A program made the translations under genes and the position numbers. From Cylindrotheca closterium (lineage: Eukaryota > Bacillariophyta > Bacillariophyceae > Bacillariales > Bacillariaceae): DNA of 64,000 bases. The stretch spans positions 1,369 through 65,368 of the forward strand of contig CAKOGP040001446.1 of NCBI GenBank assembly GCA_933822405.4. Direction: 5' to 3'. Positions 50,752 through 60,804 of the stretch are shown here, piece after piece; the first letter of the stretch is position 1; every line of letters starts with the position of its first letter. Below the pieces are notes generated by a model. It had not been told where the DNA came from, searched no databases, and worked only from the letters and a program-made list of their open reading frames with translations.

Positions 50752-50979
50752 CTACCTTCGAGTTGGAAGTTTAGGTGGCGTCAGACTCCCGGTGGCACGA
50801 TCGTTTTGTGTCCCGAACCGATCACTCGTCATCTTTTCATGGGTTGAGCGGAACTGTTCGGATGTCGCCCGTAGGAAGAACTGGGATGCTTCCAGTATGG
50901 TGGCATCGTCGCGAATGATGGTGATAGTTTCTGCACCCTTTTGAAGTAGAAGGTGTGACATGAAGTGTTCGAGGGTCAT
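50752..50979 (-). CDS. Small protein of the new family, single-repeat type
   Basis: 75 residues, fourth member of the family seen at 18831, 21678 and 24271. N-box MTLEHFMSHLLLQKG ... TITIIRDDA; one central LRATSEQ motif in the place of QRSKSD; SDRF; end box TPPKLPTRR. The frame is open 35 codons upstream with an ATG-like start, but alignment places the start at 50979. That ATG follows CTATATATAAA directly, which is unusual if this AT stretch is a TATA box. Function unknown. Confidence 0.65.
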   Translation of the reverse strand: MTLEHFMSHLLLQKGAETITIIRDDATILEASQFFLRATSEQFRSTHEKMTSDRFGTQNDRATGSLTPPKLPTRR

Positions 50980-51928
50980 TTTATATATAGTAGCGAGAAG
51001 ATTTGTGAGCGGAATTATTGCAAGGAGATTTTGGAATGCATCTCCAACACGCGGAGTATCATTTGATGCGACAAATTTGTACAAGTACTGGTGTACCTAC
51101 CGGTATGGGGGAAATGGGTCGGAAGAACATTCTCGACATGAGTTTGTTTTCTCCACCTTACGAAGCAGCAGGCGTGACACGAATTGTTCGAAAAACGTTT
51201 GATGGATGTGATATCAGAGTAGCGAATATTGTGTTTGTGAGACCTCTGAGCAGAGTTGGAATTCGAACAAGAACAAAAGTTAAAATGGTTGAACGCCAAC
51301 AACCGGAATCGAAAGAAGGATACCAGCATCATGTGCGGAGACCAACAAACAGGAATGAAGAACACTCGCTTTGCTAGTTTCTCCGATGGCGAAGGGTTTT
51401 GATCCGCAATATATATGTGTATTCCAGATTTTCAAGAAAAAGAGCAGGTTCCACCTAGAGAAGTGGCGCTACGTACGTACTGGCTGGTACCTACACATGA
51501 GGTTGAACACCATTCGCAGATTTGTCTTACCGAAACCTCCGGCAGAAAGTGTACCATGCCAGATACCTTGTACTCTTGTTTCGCGTTTTCGGTGTAAGAG
51601 AAAAGACAAAAAAGACGACCACAGCAATTGATTAGTCCTGAGATGTTGAAGATATCGGAGGCCATTTTATGACGAGCAAATCGAGTACCGGTACGTACCT
51701 CCAGCGTCTGAATGAAGAATCGTTTGTGATCGGAAAAAATATGTATGTGACCCAAAACCGCCAACAACGAACGCCTCGCTCCTGCATCGAACAAGAACAA
51801 TCACAAAACTAACAAAATTCCCTGTGGTTCGGTTTTGTCCCGGCCCATCTACGCACAACCATTTAGATTCCAGCCAAACGACACAAAAAGATCTGCACAC
51901 ACAAGTCCGGAAAGGAAGCCTTTGAAAG
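50980..51928. other. Promoter side of a small gene and 5' part of tandem unit 1
   Basis: No gene is supported. From about 51340 the sequence starts to match units 2 and 3 (TTTCTCCGATG-CGAAGGG). TACCGGTA occurs at 51098 and 51686. Confidence 0.5.
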
Positions 51929-52252
51929 ATGAACAGGTCGAGTTGCACTCCAGCCACAGAAGCATTGAATAGGCTCTTGAAACATCAGGATTCCGAATCA
52001 TTGTTCAAAGAAGAAAGCCAGCGAGTCCGCAAGAAAGCCAAAAGTTTAGGGAAACGATCCAGCTCGCAGCATATGTTTGATGTGACTTCAATCCTTGAGG
52101 CATCAGAGCAGATCAAAGGCTTGCATTCGTTCCCAATCATCGAGTGGCCAACCATGGAGGAGAACAACAAAGATATTGCCGATATCCGTGCTTCACAGAT
52201 GCCGTTGATGGATTCGCTGATAAAGTCCACAATTGGTCGCCGTCAACGTTAG
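51929..52252 (+). CDS. Small MNRSS-family protein, copy 1 (107 aa)
   Basis: 107 residues, first of three tandem copies. It begins MNRSSCTPATEALNRLLKHQ, has a basic Ser-rich centre (VRKKAKSLGKRSSSQHMFD) and a C-terminal part LHSFPIIEWPTM followed by acidic residues and an SLIKSTIGRRQR end. The ATG context (TTTGAAAGATGAACAG) is the same in all copies. Against copy 2 it differs by silent changes, K/R and V/L replacements, and one extra Glu codon. No signal peptide, span or known domain is seen. Only weak general likeness (size, Ser/Arg content) links it to the N-box family. Confidence 0.65.
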   Translation: MNRSSCTPATEALNRLLKHQDSESLFKEESQRVRKKAKSLGKRSSSQHMFDVTSILEASEQIKGLHSFPIIEWPTMEENNKDIADIRASQMPLMDSLIKSTIGRRQR

Positions 52253-53829
52253 GGCATCAAGCCCGATCTATTCACACCTCGTGCGTTGTGCAACAGCAAC
52301 GCATCTCATCAAAGACCTGGCGGTCATTGTCCACCTTTGGCAGCCTTTGTCAAGAAGGAATCGGGACGAGCCAAGGCTACAAGGAAGAAGGTGATCTTCT
52401 TGTCTGCAAAGAATGTTGTGACAATTCGCAAGTCATGGCGTAGGAACGTCAACGCCTCTGACCTAGTTTCCTCAACGTGGCATTGCATTGCAGGCTTCCA
52501 TTGCCACGGATCTTTGTCCCTCCCGTGGTCAAGAAAAGAGCCAGCGAGGACCACGCACCATTATATTGGCGTTGCTTGCTTCTGTGTTCCATGCGAACAA
52601 GCAGATAGTGAAGAATCTGCGTCCTTGGCTTTCTACATCCCGTGAATGGTTTTTCATACGAGTATCTCCATATCCATATGTAGGACTATGCATAAGTGCT
52701 AGGCTCATAGATGAAACCTCGTATACCTTCTTTTTTCCTATACCTTCATTCTCATACTCCTAGAAACGACAAACAGCAGTGTCCTTAAGAGTGCTGGCTC
52801 AAGTTATGGAACGCCACCCTATCTTTGGATTTCACGACTAGGCAGCCATGCAGTCGCTAGAACCAATATTGTGGGTTCATTGGGCAATATCGGGCGTACT
52901 AGCCCAAGAGTTCCCCAAGCCTTTTCTACAGCGGCAGCAAACAACTCGAACGCTAATGTGGTTCCCAATTTATCTTGTATGTATTGCAGATTGGAGAACT
53001 AAATTAAGTAGAAGAATTGATGGGAAAAAGGCCTCGTAGTAAATGGGACTGACGATTGCAACATTTCAATCTGTGACTTCTGCAGTCGAACAGGTCTTCG
53101 AGTAGCCTTCTGTTTTACACCACCTCCAGGATGTAACCGTAGCACTTCTTCAGTGCTGGCAAGTCTATTTAAAATTCGATATTGGAGCGCCAACATGCAG
53201 AAAATGAAAGCAAGTACGAGTACCGTATCATTCCATCAGACCGGCGAACGGTTCAAAGAACATTCGCTGTTTTGGTTTCTCCGATGACGAAGGGGTTTTT
53301 GTCCTGTTTGTGCCATAATTTTTCGAGTATGCAGGTTCCACCTTTGGGTGTGGTGGCGCTACGACCATAACGCTCAGCCTCTGTACAGCATCCGCTTCCT
53401 TTCGCAGTTTTGTCTGTGCGAGTACCCTGGCACGTGTACCCACAGTTGACAGAACCAATAAAACAACGAACAACGACGAATGCTTCGCGTGAGACAAAAG
53501 ACAAAAACATGACGTCCCCAAGCAACAAGCATAGGATTCTTGTGTCACCATTATTTTACGTCATACAAAAAAATACAGTACAAACATACCGTATAGTGCC
53601 AGGTTTCCCCGAACTTGTGGCAGAGAGTAAATTTACCCCCGATGGGGAAAAATCTGACACGGCCGCCAACAACGAACGCTTCCTTTGTGCGTTGTTATTC
53701 CGTTCTGACGGAAAAGTTGTACCTGGTAACAGTCCTCTTCAACAACCGTCTACGCACAACCATTTAGATTCCAGCCAAACGACACAAAAAGATCTGCACA
53801 CACAAGTCCGGAAAGGAAGCCTTTGAAAG
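52253..53829. other. 3' part of unit 1 and 5' part of unit 2, no conserved frame
   Basis: Open frames of up to about 139 codons occur, but their frames are broken between the repeat units by indels not divisible by three, so I do not call them genes. It may be 3' UTR or decayed sequence. Confidence 0.5.
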
Positions 53830-54150
53830 ATGAACAGGTCGAGTTGCACTCCAGCCACAGAAGCATTGAATAGGCTCTTGAAACATCAGGATTCCGAATC
53901 ATTGTTCAGAGAAGAAAGCCAGCGAGTTCGCAAGAAAGCCAGAAGTTTAGGGAAACGATCCAGTTCGCAGCACATGTTTGATTTGACTTCAATTCTTGAG
54001 GCATCAGAGCAGATCAAAGGCTTGCATTCGTTCCCAATCATCGAGTGGCCAACCATGGAGAACAACAAAGATATTGCCGATGTTCGTGCTTCACAGATGC
54101 CGTTGATAGATTCGCTGATAAAGTCCACAATTGTTCGTCGTCAACGTTAG
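53830..54150 (+). CDS. Small MNRSS-family protein, copy 2 (106 aa)
   Basis: 106 residues, one fewer than copy 1 (EENNKD becomes ENNKD by a 3-bp difference). The 80 bp before the ATG are almost identical to those of copy 1 (CCAGCCAAACGACACAAAAA ... GGAAAGGAAGCC). The sequence ends SLIKSTIVRRQR. Silent and conservative changes dominate the comparison with copy 1, which supports a real coding gene. Confidence 0.65.
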   Translation: MNRSSCTPATEALNRLLKHQDSESLFREESQRVRKKARSLGKRSSSQHMFDLTSILEASEQIKGLHSFPIIEWPTMENNKDIADVRASQMPLIDSLIKSTIVRRQR

Positions 54151-55825
54151 AGCATTAAGTCCGATCTGCTCACATCTCGCGGGTTGTGCAACAGCAACGC
54201 ATCTCATCAAAGACCTGGCGGTCGTTGTCCACCTTTGGCAGCCTTTGTCAAGAAGGAATCGGGACGAGCCAAGGCTACCAAGGAAGAAGGTGATCTTCTT
54301 GTCTGAAAAGAATGTTGTGATAATTCTCAAGTCATGGCGTAGGAACGTCAACGCCTCAGACCTAGTTTCCTCAACATGGCATTGCATTGCAGGCTTCTAT
54401 TGCCACGGATCTTTTTCCTTGTCCCGTGCTAAAAAAAAGAGCCAACGAGGACCACGCACCATCATGTCTGCGTTGCTTGGCTTCTTTCTTCCATGTGAAC
54501 AAGCAGGTAGTGAAGAACCTGTTTCCCTGGCTTTCTACATTCTGGGAATGGTTATTCATACGAGTATCTCCATATCTATACATAAGTACTACTAGGGGGC
54601 TCATAAATGAAATCTCGTGGTACATCTTTTTTTCTTCACTATACCTCCTCAATTATTGAAACTTTGAGAAACGATAAACAGCGGAATCCTAAGAGTGGCT
54701 CAAGCCATGGATCGTTCGTTTGATGCATGGCAAAAGAAGAAGCGAATTAGTAGCTAAGAAGGATAGTAACTTTGGATTTCCCGAGTACTAGACAGCCACG
54801 CAGTCGCTAGAACCAATGCTGTGCGTTCATTGGGCAATATCGGGCGTACTAGCCCAAGAGATCCCCTTGCATTTTCTACAGCGGCAGCAAACAACTTGAA
54901 CGCTATTGTGGTTCCCAATTTATCTTGCATGTATGGCTGATTGCAAAACTAAATTATGTGGAAGAATTGATGGGGAAAAGGCCTCGTAGTAAATGGGACT
55001 GCCGAGTGCAACCTTTCAATCTGTGACTTTAGCAGTCGAACAGGTCTTCGAGTAGCCTTCTGTTTTACCTCACCTCCAGTATGTTAGCACTGCTGGCAAG
55101 CCTTTTTGGAGCGCCAAGAACACGCAGAAAATGAAAGGAGCATCGTATCACTCCATCAGACCGGCGAACGGTTCAAAGAACATTTTCAATTCGCTGTTTT
55201 GGTTTCTCCGATGACGAAGGGGTTTTTTTGCCTCAAGAAATTTTTCGAGTACAGGTATCAGATGCAGGTTCCGTTGGATGTGGTGGCGCTATACGACCAA
55301 AACACTCCGGTAACAGCCTCTATACAGCATCCGCTTCCTTTCGCAGTTTTGTCTTTACGAGTACCCTGGCACAGTTGACAGAACCACCAACAACAAACAA
55401 CGAATGCTTCGCGTGAGACAAAAGACAAAAACATGACGACAAGCAACTCACATACATAGGACTTCGCAATTGCAAATTGGAACCAGTTCCCAGCCACCTT
55501 CTTGTGATACGTACCGGTACCATTATTTTATGTCATACCAAAAAATATAGCACAAACATACCGAACAGTGCCAGATTTCCCCGAACTTGTAGAGTGCATT
55601 TATCAATAAAATACCCCCTAGGGAAAAAAATCTGACACGGCCGCCAACAACGAACGCTTCCTTTGTGCGTTGTTATTCCATTCTGATGGAAAAGTTGTAC
55701 CTGGTACCTGGTACCAGTCCTCTTCAACAACCGTCTACGCACAACCATTTTCAATTTAGGTCCCAGCCAAAAGACGCAAACAGATCTCCACACACAAATC
55801 CCGGAAAGGAAGAAGCCTTTGAAAG
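54151..55825. other. 3' part of unit 2 and 5' part of unit 3, no conserved frame
   Basis: Matches the 52253-53829 interval with many small indels. No gene is supported. TACCGGTA lies at 55512. Confidence 0.5.
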
Positions 55826-56134
55826 ATGAACAGGTCGAGTCGCACTCCAGCCACAGAAGCATTGAATAGGCTCTTGAAACATCAGGATTCCGAATCATTG
55901 TTCAGAGAAGAAAGCCAGCGAGTTCGCAAGAAAGCCAGAAGTTTAGGGAAACGATCCAGTTCGCAGCACATGTTTGATTTGACTTCAATTCTTGAGGCAT
56001 CAGAGCAGATCAAAGGCTTGCATTCGTTCCCAATCATCGAGTGGCCAACCATGGAGAACAACAAAGATATTGCCGATGTTCGTGCTTCACAGATGCCGTT
56101 GATAAAGTCCACAATTGTTCGTCGTCAACATTAA
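55826..56134 (+). CDS. Small MNRSS-family protein, copy 3 (102 aa)
   Basis: 102 residues. Nearly the same as copy 2 apart from Cys6 to Arg, a 12-bp in-frame deletion that removes DSLI near the end (MPLIKSTIV against MPLIDSLIKSTIV), and a last RRQH in place of RRQR. Every length difference among the three copies is a multiple of three bases within the gene, but not outside it. Confidence 0.65.
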   Translation: MNRSSRTPATEALNRLLKHQDSESLFREESQRVRKKARSLGKRSSSQHMFDLTSILEASEQIKGLHSFPIIEWPTMENNKDIADVRASQMPLIKSTIVRRQH

Positions 56135-57590
56135 AGCATTATGCATGCCGCCCAATTTGTTAACACCTCGTGGGTTCAACAGCAGCAGGTCTCATCAAAC
56201 AACTGCAAACAACTGCCGCTATCCACCACCGATATCCTGTGTCCTCAAGCGATAGTAGAAAAACCTCAAAAAGGTTATCAAGGAAGTGAGAGGATCTTGG
56301 CTTTAAACGCGGTGTCAATTCCTGTCCACGGCTTTTCCTCAAAATGGCATTACAATGCAAACTGCCATGCTGGTCACTCAGCCACTGTTCTTTGTGTCTC
56401 TGAAGATGCTGAACCAACCAAGGACCTCATCCTCGTGGCGTTTTTGCTGTTAGGCTCGAATCTTCCTGATGAAAGAAGAACAGGGAAGAAGAAGGAGCTA
56501 GAAATGATGCCCGGATCCGGGCGCCCGCGGATTATTTTATAATGTCTACTACTAGAAGTGTACTCATATCTCTACTGGGCCAGTATAAATATCTCATGGA
56601 TGCTATTCATTTCTGGATTTCTCAGTTTCTGCTTCATATGTTTGCCCACTCCAAATTTGGAGTCGTCTGTTTTCCACCCGTCAAAATATAGGACTAACAC
56701 TGCCTGCACCTGTACGTAAAGCAAAATCCCTTGGACCACTCATCCCTATTCTGGCCTGACACCACCCAAATGGAAACCAAACTGTACAGTAGCACTGTTG
56801 TATAAACTCTACGGCCTTAATCAGCAGCACGTTAGTCATGAGAAGCACTTGAAGAGACAAGAGAAATATTTCTACCGACATCCTCACAAATATTTTGCTC
56901 AATGAGATTCGATTTTGAGATGAAGGTGAGAATGAATGATCACTCGACTGCGAGCAGCGTGACATGAGGAAAGTTTCGAGGAAAGTTTCCTAATGTTGCT
57001 TCCTCGTAACCTTTCGTCAGTGACAAATGGATGATTAGATGTCACGTTCGTGGTGGTTGTCTCTGTCTTTGGCTTGTTCACCCAGACAATTCTGGATATA
57101 AATACTGGGAATTCATTGGATCTATTGAATTCAAGAACACATCAAACAAGAGTGTAACCTAGCATCCAGAAGGTGAGCCTGCTACCAAACCCAGTTTTTG
57201 ATTATGTACATGTGACTACACGGGTTGATTTCTGCCGAAGGCCTAGTTCCATCTTGGCCATTGGATTTGGATGCCCTAGAGCAATGAGTGACACTTTGAT
57301 GTCTAGTGAGAATATAGGACTTTCTCATGTGCACGCTTTATACAGCAGCGAGTGATACTTATCTATTCCTATGCTTTTGCTGTGCCTGTATGCTACAACT
57401 ATAACCAATCAACTCACACGATTTTTTCCCGATTGATTGCTTTTTATCCAGGATGCAAATCAGATCTGGGATGTTACAGCATGAATAATACAGCACAACG
57501 GAGTGGCCTTTCTCTCCGACAAGAGAGACGTAAAATATGAGCGAGTAGGACCATCTTCGATTTGGACTGCACCACACGTCGTCCACTAGA
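56135..57590. other. Gene-free interval after the triplication
   Basis: The first ~70 bp still match the units, then the sequence diverges. A 133-codon frame (56141-56542) has no paralog or domain and is not called. Nothing else was recognised. Confidence 0.45.
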
Positions 57591-57929
57591 ATGGCCGGCG
57601 ATTTTTCGTTGGAGGAAGGCACGGAATTGCTGACGACTGAGTTGATCGTTGACCTGGTGTCGTCGAATGGAAGAGATGCCGCCATACCAAATGAATATCC
57701 ATTTGGAGGTACGGTGCAGGAATATCATGGTTTGCCGACAAAGGGTAATATTTCCTGAATTTTTCCTACATCATTGATTGCGGTGAAATGCCTCGATCGT
57801 CTTACGATACAGCTACTAGCATTACGAGATTGCGAAACAACTTTATTTTCAGTCAGAGGCGCCGGTGATGATGTGGCCGAACAATATATGTATAGGTACA
57901 TCTATATTGTAAATTTGAATCTATCATAA
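57591..57929 (+). CDS. Possible two-exon small gene (76 aa)
   Basis: An ATG at 57591 opens an acidic sequence (MAGDFSLEEGTELLTTELIV) that can be joined by a phase 1 intron (GTAATA at 57745, TTATTTTCAG ending at 57852) to a second exon ending at 57929, for 76 residues. Unspliced it would stop after 55 residues. The acceptor is good; no paralog or domain supports the frame. Low confidence. Confidence 0.3.
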
Positions 57930-57982
57930 AGTCTATCGTGAATTTGAATCTATTAGGAAGTCTATGGTGAATCTGAATTGCG
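57909..57982 (+). repeat. Short tandem repeat of about 31-32 bp
   Basis: TGAATTTGAATCTATTAGG-like units occur near 57911, 57939 and 57968 with the spacer AAGTCTAT-GTG. Imperfect copies. Confidence 0.6.
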
Positions 57983-58217
57983 TTCCTTCGAGCATTGAGT
58001 GTCGGCTCCTGTGTCGCTTGAAGGAGTTTGGGTCCGCATTGTCAGCTCGGCTTTCGGAAAAGTTTATCCTGTGAACTCTCTGTGAGGGGGTAGTAGTCTC
58101 ACAACTAACATGAAGATCATGTACGGCTGATCCTTGTAACCACATAACACTAGTAAGCTCCAGCGAAAGATAAACTTGAGATGACTTGTTTCAAACGTGT
58201 TTGTCATGCTTTCAGCT

Positions 58218-58454
58218 TCACATGCTTGGTCTTCTCATTGGAGCCTTGGGAGCCATTGCTGGCATTACCCGATCCCCGAAACGAGCCGTCGAGTCTCGTT
58301 TGACTTTGGTTGCTTTGGAGACAGCGGAGAGTGTTGGCGACGAATACTGTGATCGTGGAGTTGAGTTCATCCCGCGGTGGTCATCGCGGATTACAACGAA
58401 GCGATCAGCGTCGGCTTGCTGAAGAAGGTTGGACATGAACTGTTCAAGTGGCAT
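58218..58454 (-). CDS. Small protein of the new family, most diverged member
   Basis: 78 residues from ATG 58454. N-box MPLEQFMSNLLQQAD ... FVVIRDD, a Ser/Thr/Pro-rich centre with RSQYSSP, TARF in the DRF position, and an end box MAPKAPMRRPSM that also has an RRPS phospho-site-like motif. The frame is open for another 41 codons upstream with its own ATG (MSTPTPTSSFQEAQN), so a longer N-terminus is possible. The alignment of the other members favours the shorter start. Confidence 0.6.
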   Translation of the reverse strand: MPLEQFMSNLLQQADADRFVVIRDDHRGMNSTPRSQYSSPTLSAVSKATKVKRDSTARFGDRVMPAMAPKAPMRRPSM

Positions 58455-59422
58455 GGTGAAAAGGGTTGGTGATGCTTCCAAATTGTATTTTATGACAGCA
58501 TGGAAAACGCAGCTTCGATCAAGGATGCTTCGATTCTGGGCTTCTTGAAACGAAGATGTGGGAGTGGGAGTGGACATTTTTTAATAAACTCGCTTACTTA
58601 GCGACCATCTATGTGCAACTCTGTTGGGGAAAATCAATTAATGAGATGGACGAATAGCCCCTCCCAAGGTGCTTTTCATTTTATCAGACGAATCAAATAC
58701 TACAACTATTTGGTACCGAATCGAAATTCTACTAATACAAAACGAAAACCTACGGGACATCATATTCTCCAAAGAAACGTTCCCAAAAGGTCGGTCCACC
58801 CAAGGCAAACATCCAATGCAAACATCCAATCGTAACCATCCGACTCGATCGCGACGTTAATGATGAAAAGCCCTTGCTCCAATTCGTATTGCCCGTAATT
58901 CTGAAGGACATTGGGCCAATTCGAAGACAATCGAACAACAGAAAACTTCACACATGCTTTTGAAAAGGAGCAGACCGTGTATGGTACCAGACACTGGGCT
59001 ACTGTACGTTTTACAGTAGGGTAGGGGTGAAAGATTCGCAGGCATCGTGGCGGGTGGTAGGTACGGTAAAACAAAATACCGGTACTGATATCAGGTACAA
59101 GTACGAGTACCACAAAGTCAACGAAGTAGTGCAGTTTTCGATATTGACAGGAGTGTTGGTTATCTGCTGCGACTTTGTAATTGGCTTTTAGCAATTGAGA
59201 TAGGTTTTAAAATCATATATATTCAGATATACCGGTAGAAGAAACTTGTGAAAGAAGCTCAGAATACACCTATTTGCGATCTTGGAAAGATGCTGTTGTC
59301 TACCAACTTCTGCTGTCATTGATGTCATTTCCGCGTGGAAGAATGTGATTTTGGCTTTTCGCGCGAAAAATCGCGCAGCGGTATCAAACCAAAAACACAC
59401 AAAAACACAACCCGACATCGCC
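58455..59422. other. Gene-free interval with two TACCGGTA octamers
   Basis: TACCGGTA at 59077 and 59230. ACATCCAATGCAAACATCCAAT (two copies of CAAACATCCAA) lies near 58804-58829. No gene is supported. Confidence 0.45.
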
Positions 59423-60376
59423 ATGCAGAATGAACGAACCATCCAGTTCTGGGATGAGTATCACAAAGAGAACGAATCGATAGAATGGATATCACAACCA
59501 TCCGAGGAAGTCTTGATTATTCTTCAAGATTACTGTTTCGATGCATCAGCTCAACTCAAGGAATTGCGGAATCTCTCCATGCTTGAGATTGGTTGTGGAA
59601 CATCTTCGTTGGCAAGAGATTTTTGGCAGCATCTCGTCAAAACTGAAGAGAACAAAACATTCCGTATGGTTGGGACGGATGTAAGTTCCGAGTGTATCAA
59701 GAGCAACATTGAGCGCGATCGAGAGCTACTCAGCTCTGATGAAGCTAGTACAACGAGGACTTGCCTGCACTATCGAACGTTGGATGTCATCAATCCTTCC
59801 GAAGGCGATACCTTTTGCTGCGAAATAATTCTAGACAAGGGGTGTCTCGACACATTTCTATTTCGATCTCGCAACCGGGGTGCCAACAAATCATCCTACA
59901 ACCCTATCATTCAATCGCTGCTCGACAATGTTTGGAAGTGGCTTTCCGACGACGGCGTGTACATGTTTATTTCTCCAAGATCCAAGCTCAAGGCCGTCCG
60001 CGACTATTCTGGATTCCAATCCATTCAACGGCTCGCACTGCCAACAGTGTCGAATGGAAACTTGGTTGGAAAAACAAAGAGCAGCGGGTATGTCTATGTC
60101 TGCCGAAAAAACCCTGCTTATGTGATTGGAACGACGCCAGCCTTCGCGGGGCGGGACAAAGACACTTTGCCATCGGATGCTACGACTTGCCCCAACTGCA
60201 ATGTTGATTTTCTAGACTTTCGAAAAGGTGAGCTCATTGGAGGACGAGGTGCAGCCTTTTGGACTCGTCAATGGAAAGGGCACTGCCAACATTGCAAGGG
60301 ACAAATTCGTGCAAGAACTGAAATATCAGACATTTCACCGTTTGAAGAGGATAAAGACAAGCATAGGTCAAGCTAA
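59423..60376 (+). CDS. SAM-dependent methyltransferase with C-terminal zinc-ribbon-like tail
   Basis: 317 residues from ATG 59423; the longer frame upstream starts at a non-ATG codon. WDEYHKEN near 10-17 and LEIGCGTSSLARDF at 54-67 (motif I) are typical of METTL-type class I methyltransferases; GTDVSSECI gives the acidic end of strand 2 and LDKGCLDTFLF matches the D-K-G-x-L-D block of the METTL12/METTL13/EEF1AKMT4 group, which methylate lysine on elongation factor 1A or other proteins. The C-terminus adds CPNCNVDFLDF ... HCQHCKGQIRAR, a four-Cys zinc-ribbon candidate (with a nearby His) not typical of that group. The substrate is unknown. Confidence 0.75.
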   Translation: MQNERTIQFWDEYHKENESIEWISQPSEEVLIILQDYCFDASAQLKELRNLSMLEIGCGTSSLARDFWQHLVKTEENKTFRMVGTDVSSECIKSNIERDRELLSSDEASTTRTCLHYRTLDVINPSEGDTFCCEIILDKGCLDTFLFRSRNRGANKSSYNPIIQSLLDNVWKWLSDDGVYMFISPRSKLKAVRDYSGFQSIQRLALPTVSNGNLVGKTKSSGYVYVCRKNPAYVIGTTPAFAGRDKDTLPSDATTCPNCNVDFLDFRKGELIGGRGAAFWTRQWKGHCQHCKGQIRARTEISDISPFEEDKDKHRSS

Positions 60377-60804
60377 ATGGCGAAAGTAATGATTATCGGG
60401 GAATCACTTTAGTTTTTCATCATCCTGGCTTGCTGTCTTCTTTCTGTTTCTAGTTATTCTATTTGCTGTGAATTGTGTTCTACTCAGATGATTTTGAATA
60501 GTATAGATAGAGTACCAACATCTTCTACTTTTAATAACTAGTCTTGCTACTGACATTGCTGAATTATGATCTAATTCTGTATCATAGATACTGAATACGT
60601 ACCAATATATAGAGTAATATAATACCTCTTCATTTCATCGGACGAGTCTGTCCTTCATCAGCACCACCCACTTATTCCAAAATTCGATCGGTGAGTTTTA
60701 TTATTTACCATCATATGTCATCATATTTTCTCCTCTCTCCCGTACATCAATCTAGACTTGAACCAACAGGGTGCCAATCAAGAAATCAAATATTGTGACG
60801 AACT
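60377..60804. other. Promoter interval of the PPR gene
   Basis: 3' flank of the methyltransferase gene and 5' flank of the PPR gene, AT-rich. ATATATAGAGTAATATAATA lies at 60605-60624. No gene is seen. Confidence 0.4.

Larger units (their letters stand above)
51340..56200 (+). repeat. Tandem triplication, unit about 1.9 kb
   Basis: Unit 1 is about 51340-53200, unit 2 about 53200-55135, unit 3 about 55135-56200 (truncated at its 3' side). Each has the same order: TTTCTCCGATG-CGAAGGG block, CTTCGCG/CAAAAGACAAAAA block, the ACGCACAACCATTT block and the MNRSS gene. Units 1 and 2 also share the 3' part, including TGGGCAATATCGGGCGTACT at about 52880 and 54832. Confidence 0.85.

Noticed and set aside
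52286..52645. 119-codon frame after the first MNRSS gene
   Set aside because: The matching DNA in unit 2 has frame-breaking indels, so the frame is not conserved.
53410..53826. 138-codon frame before the second MNRSS gene
   Set aside because: Units 1 and 3 do not keep this frame, and the start is not an ATG. It is probably the 5' flank.
56141..56542. 133-codon frame after the third MNRSS gene
   Set aside because: No domain or related copy; it lies in the part of unit 3 that has diverged from the other units.
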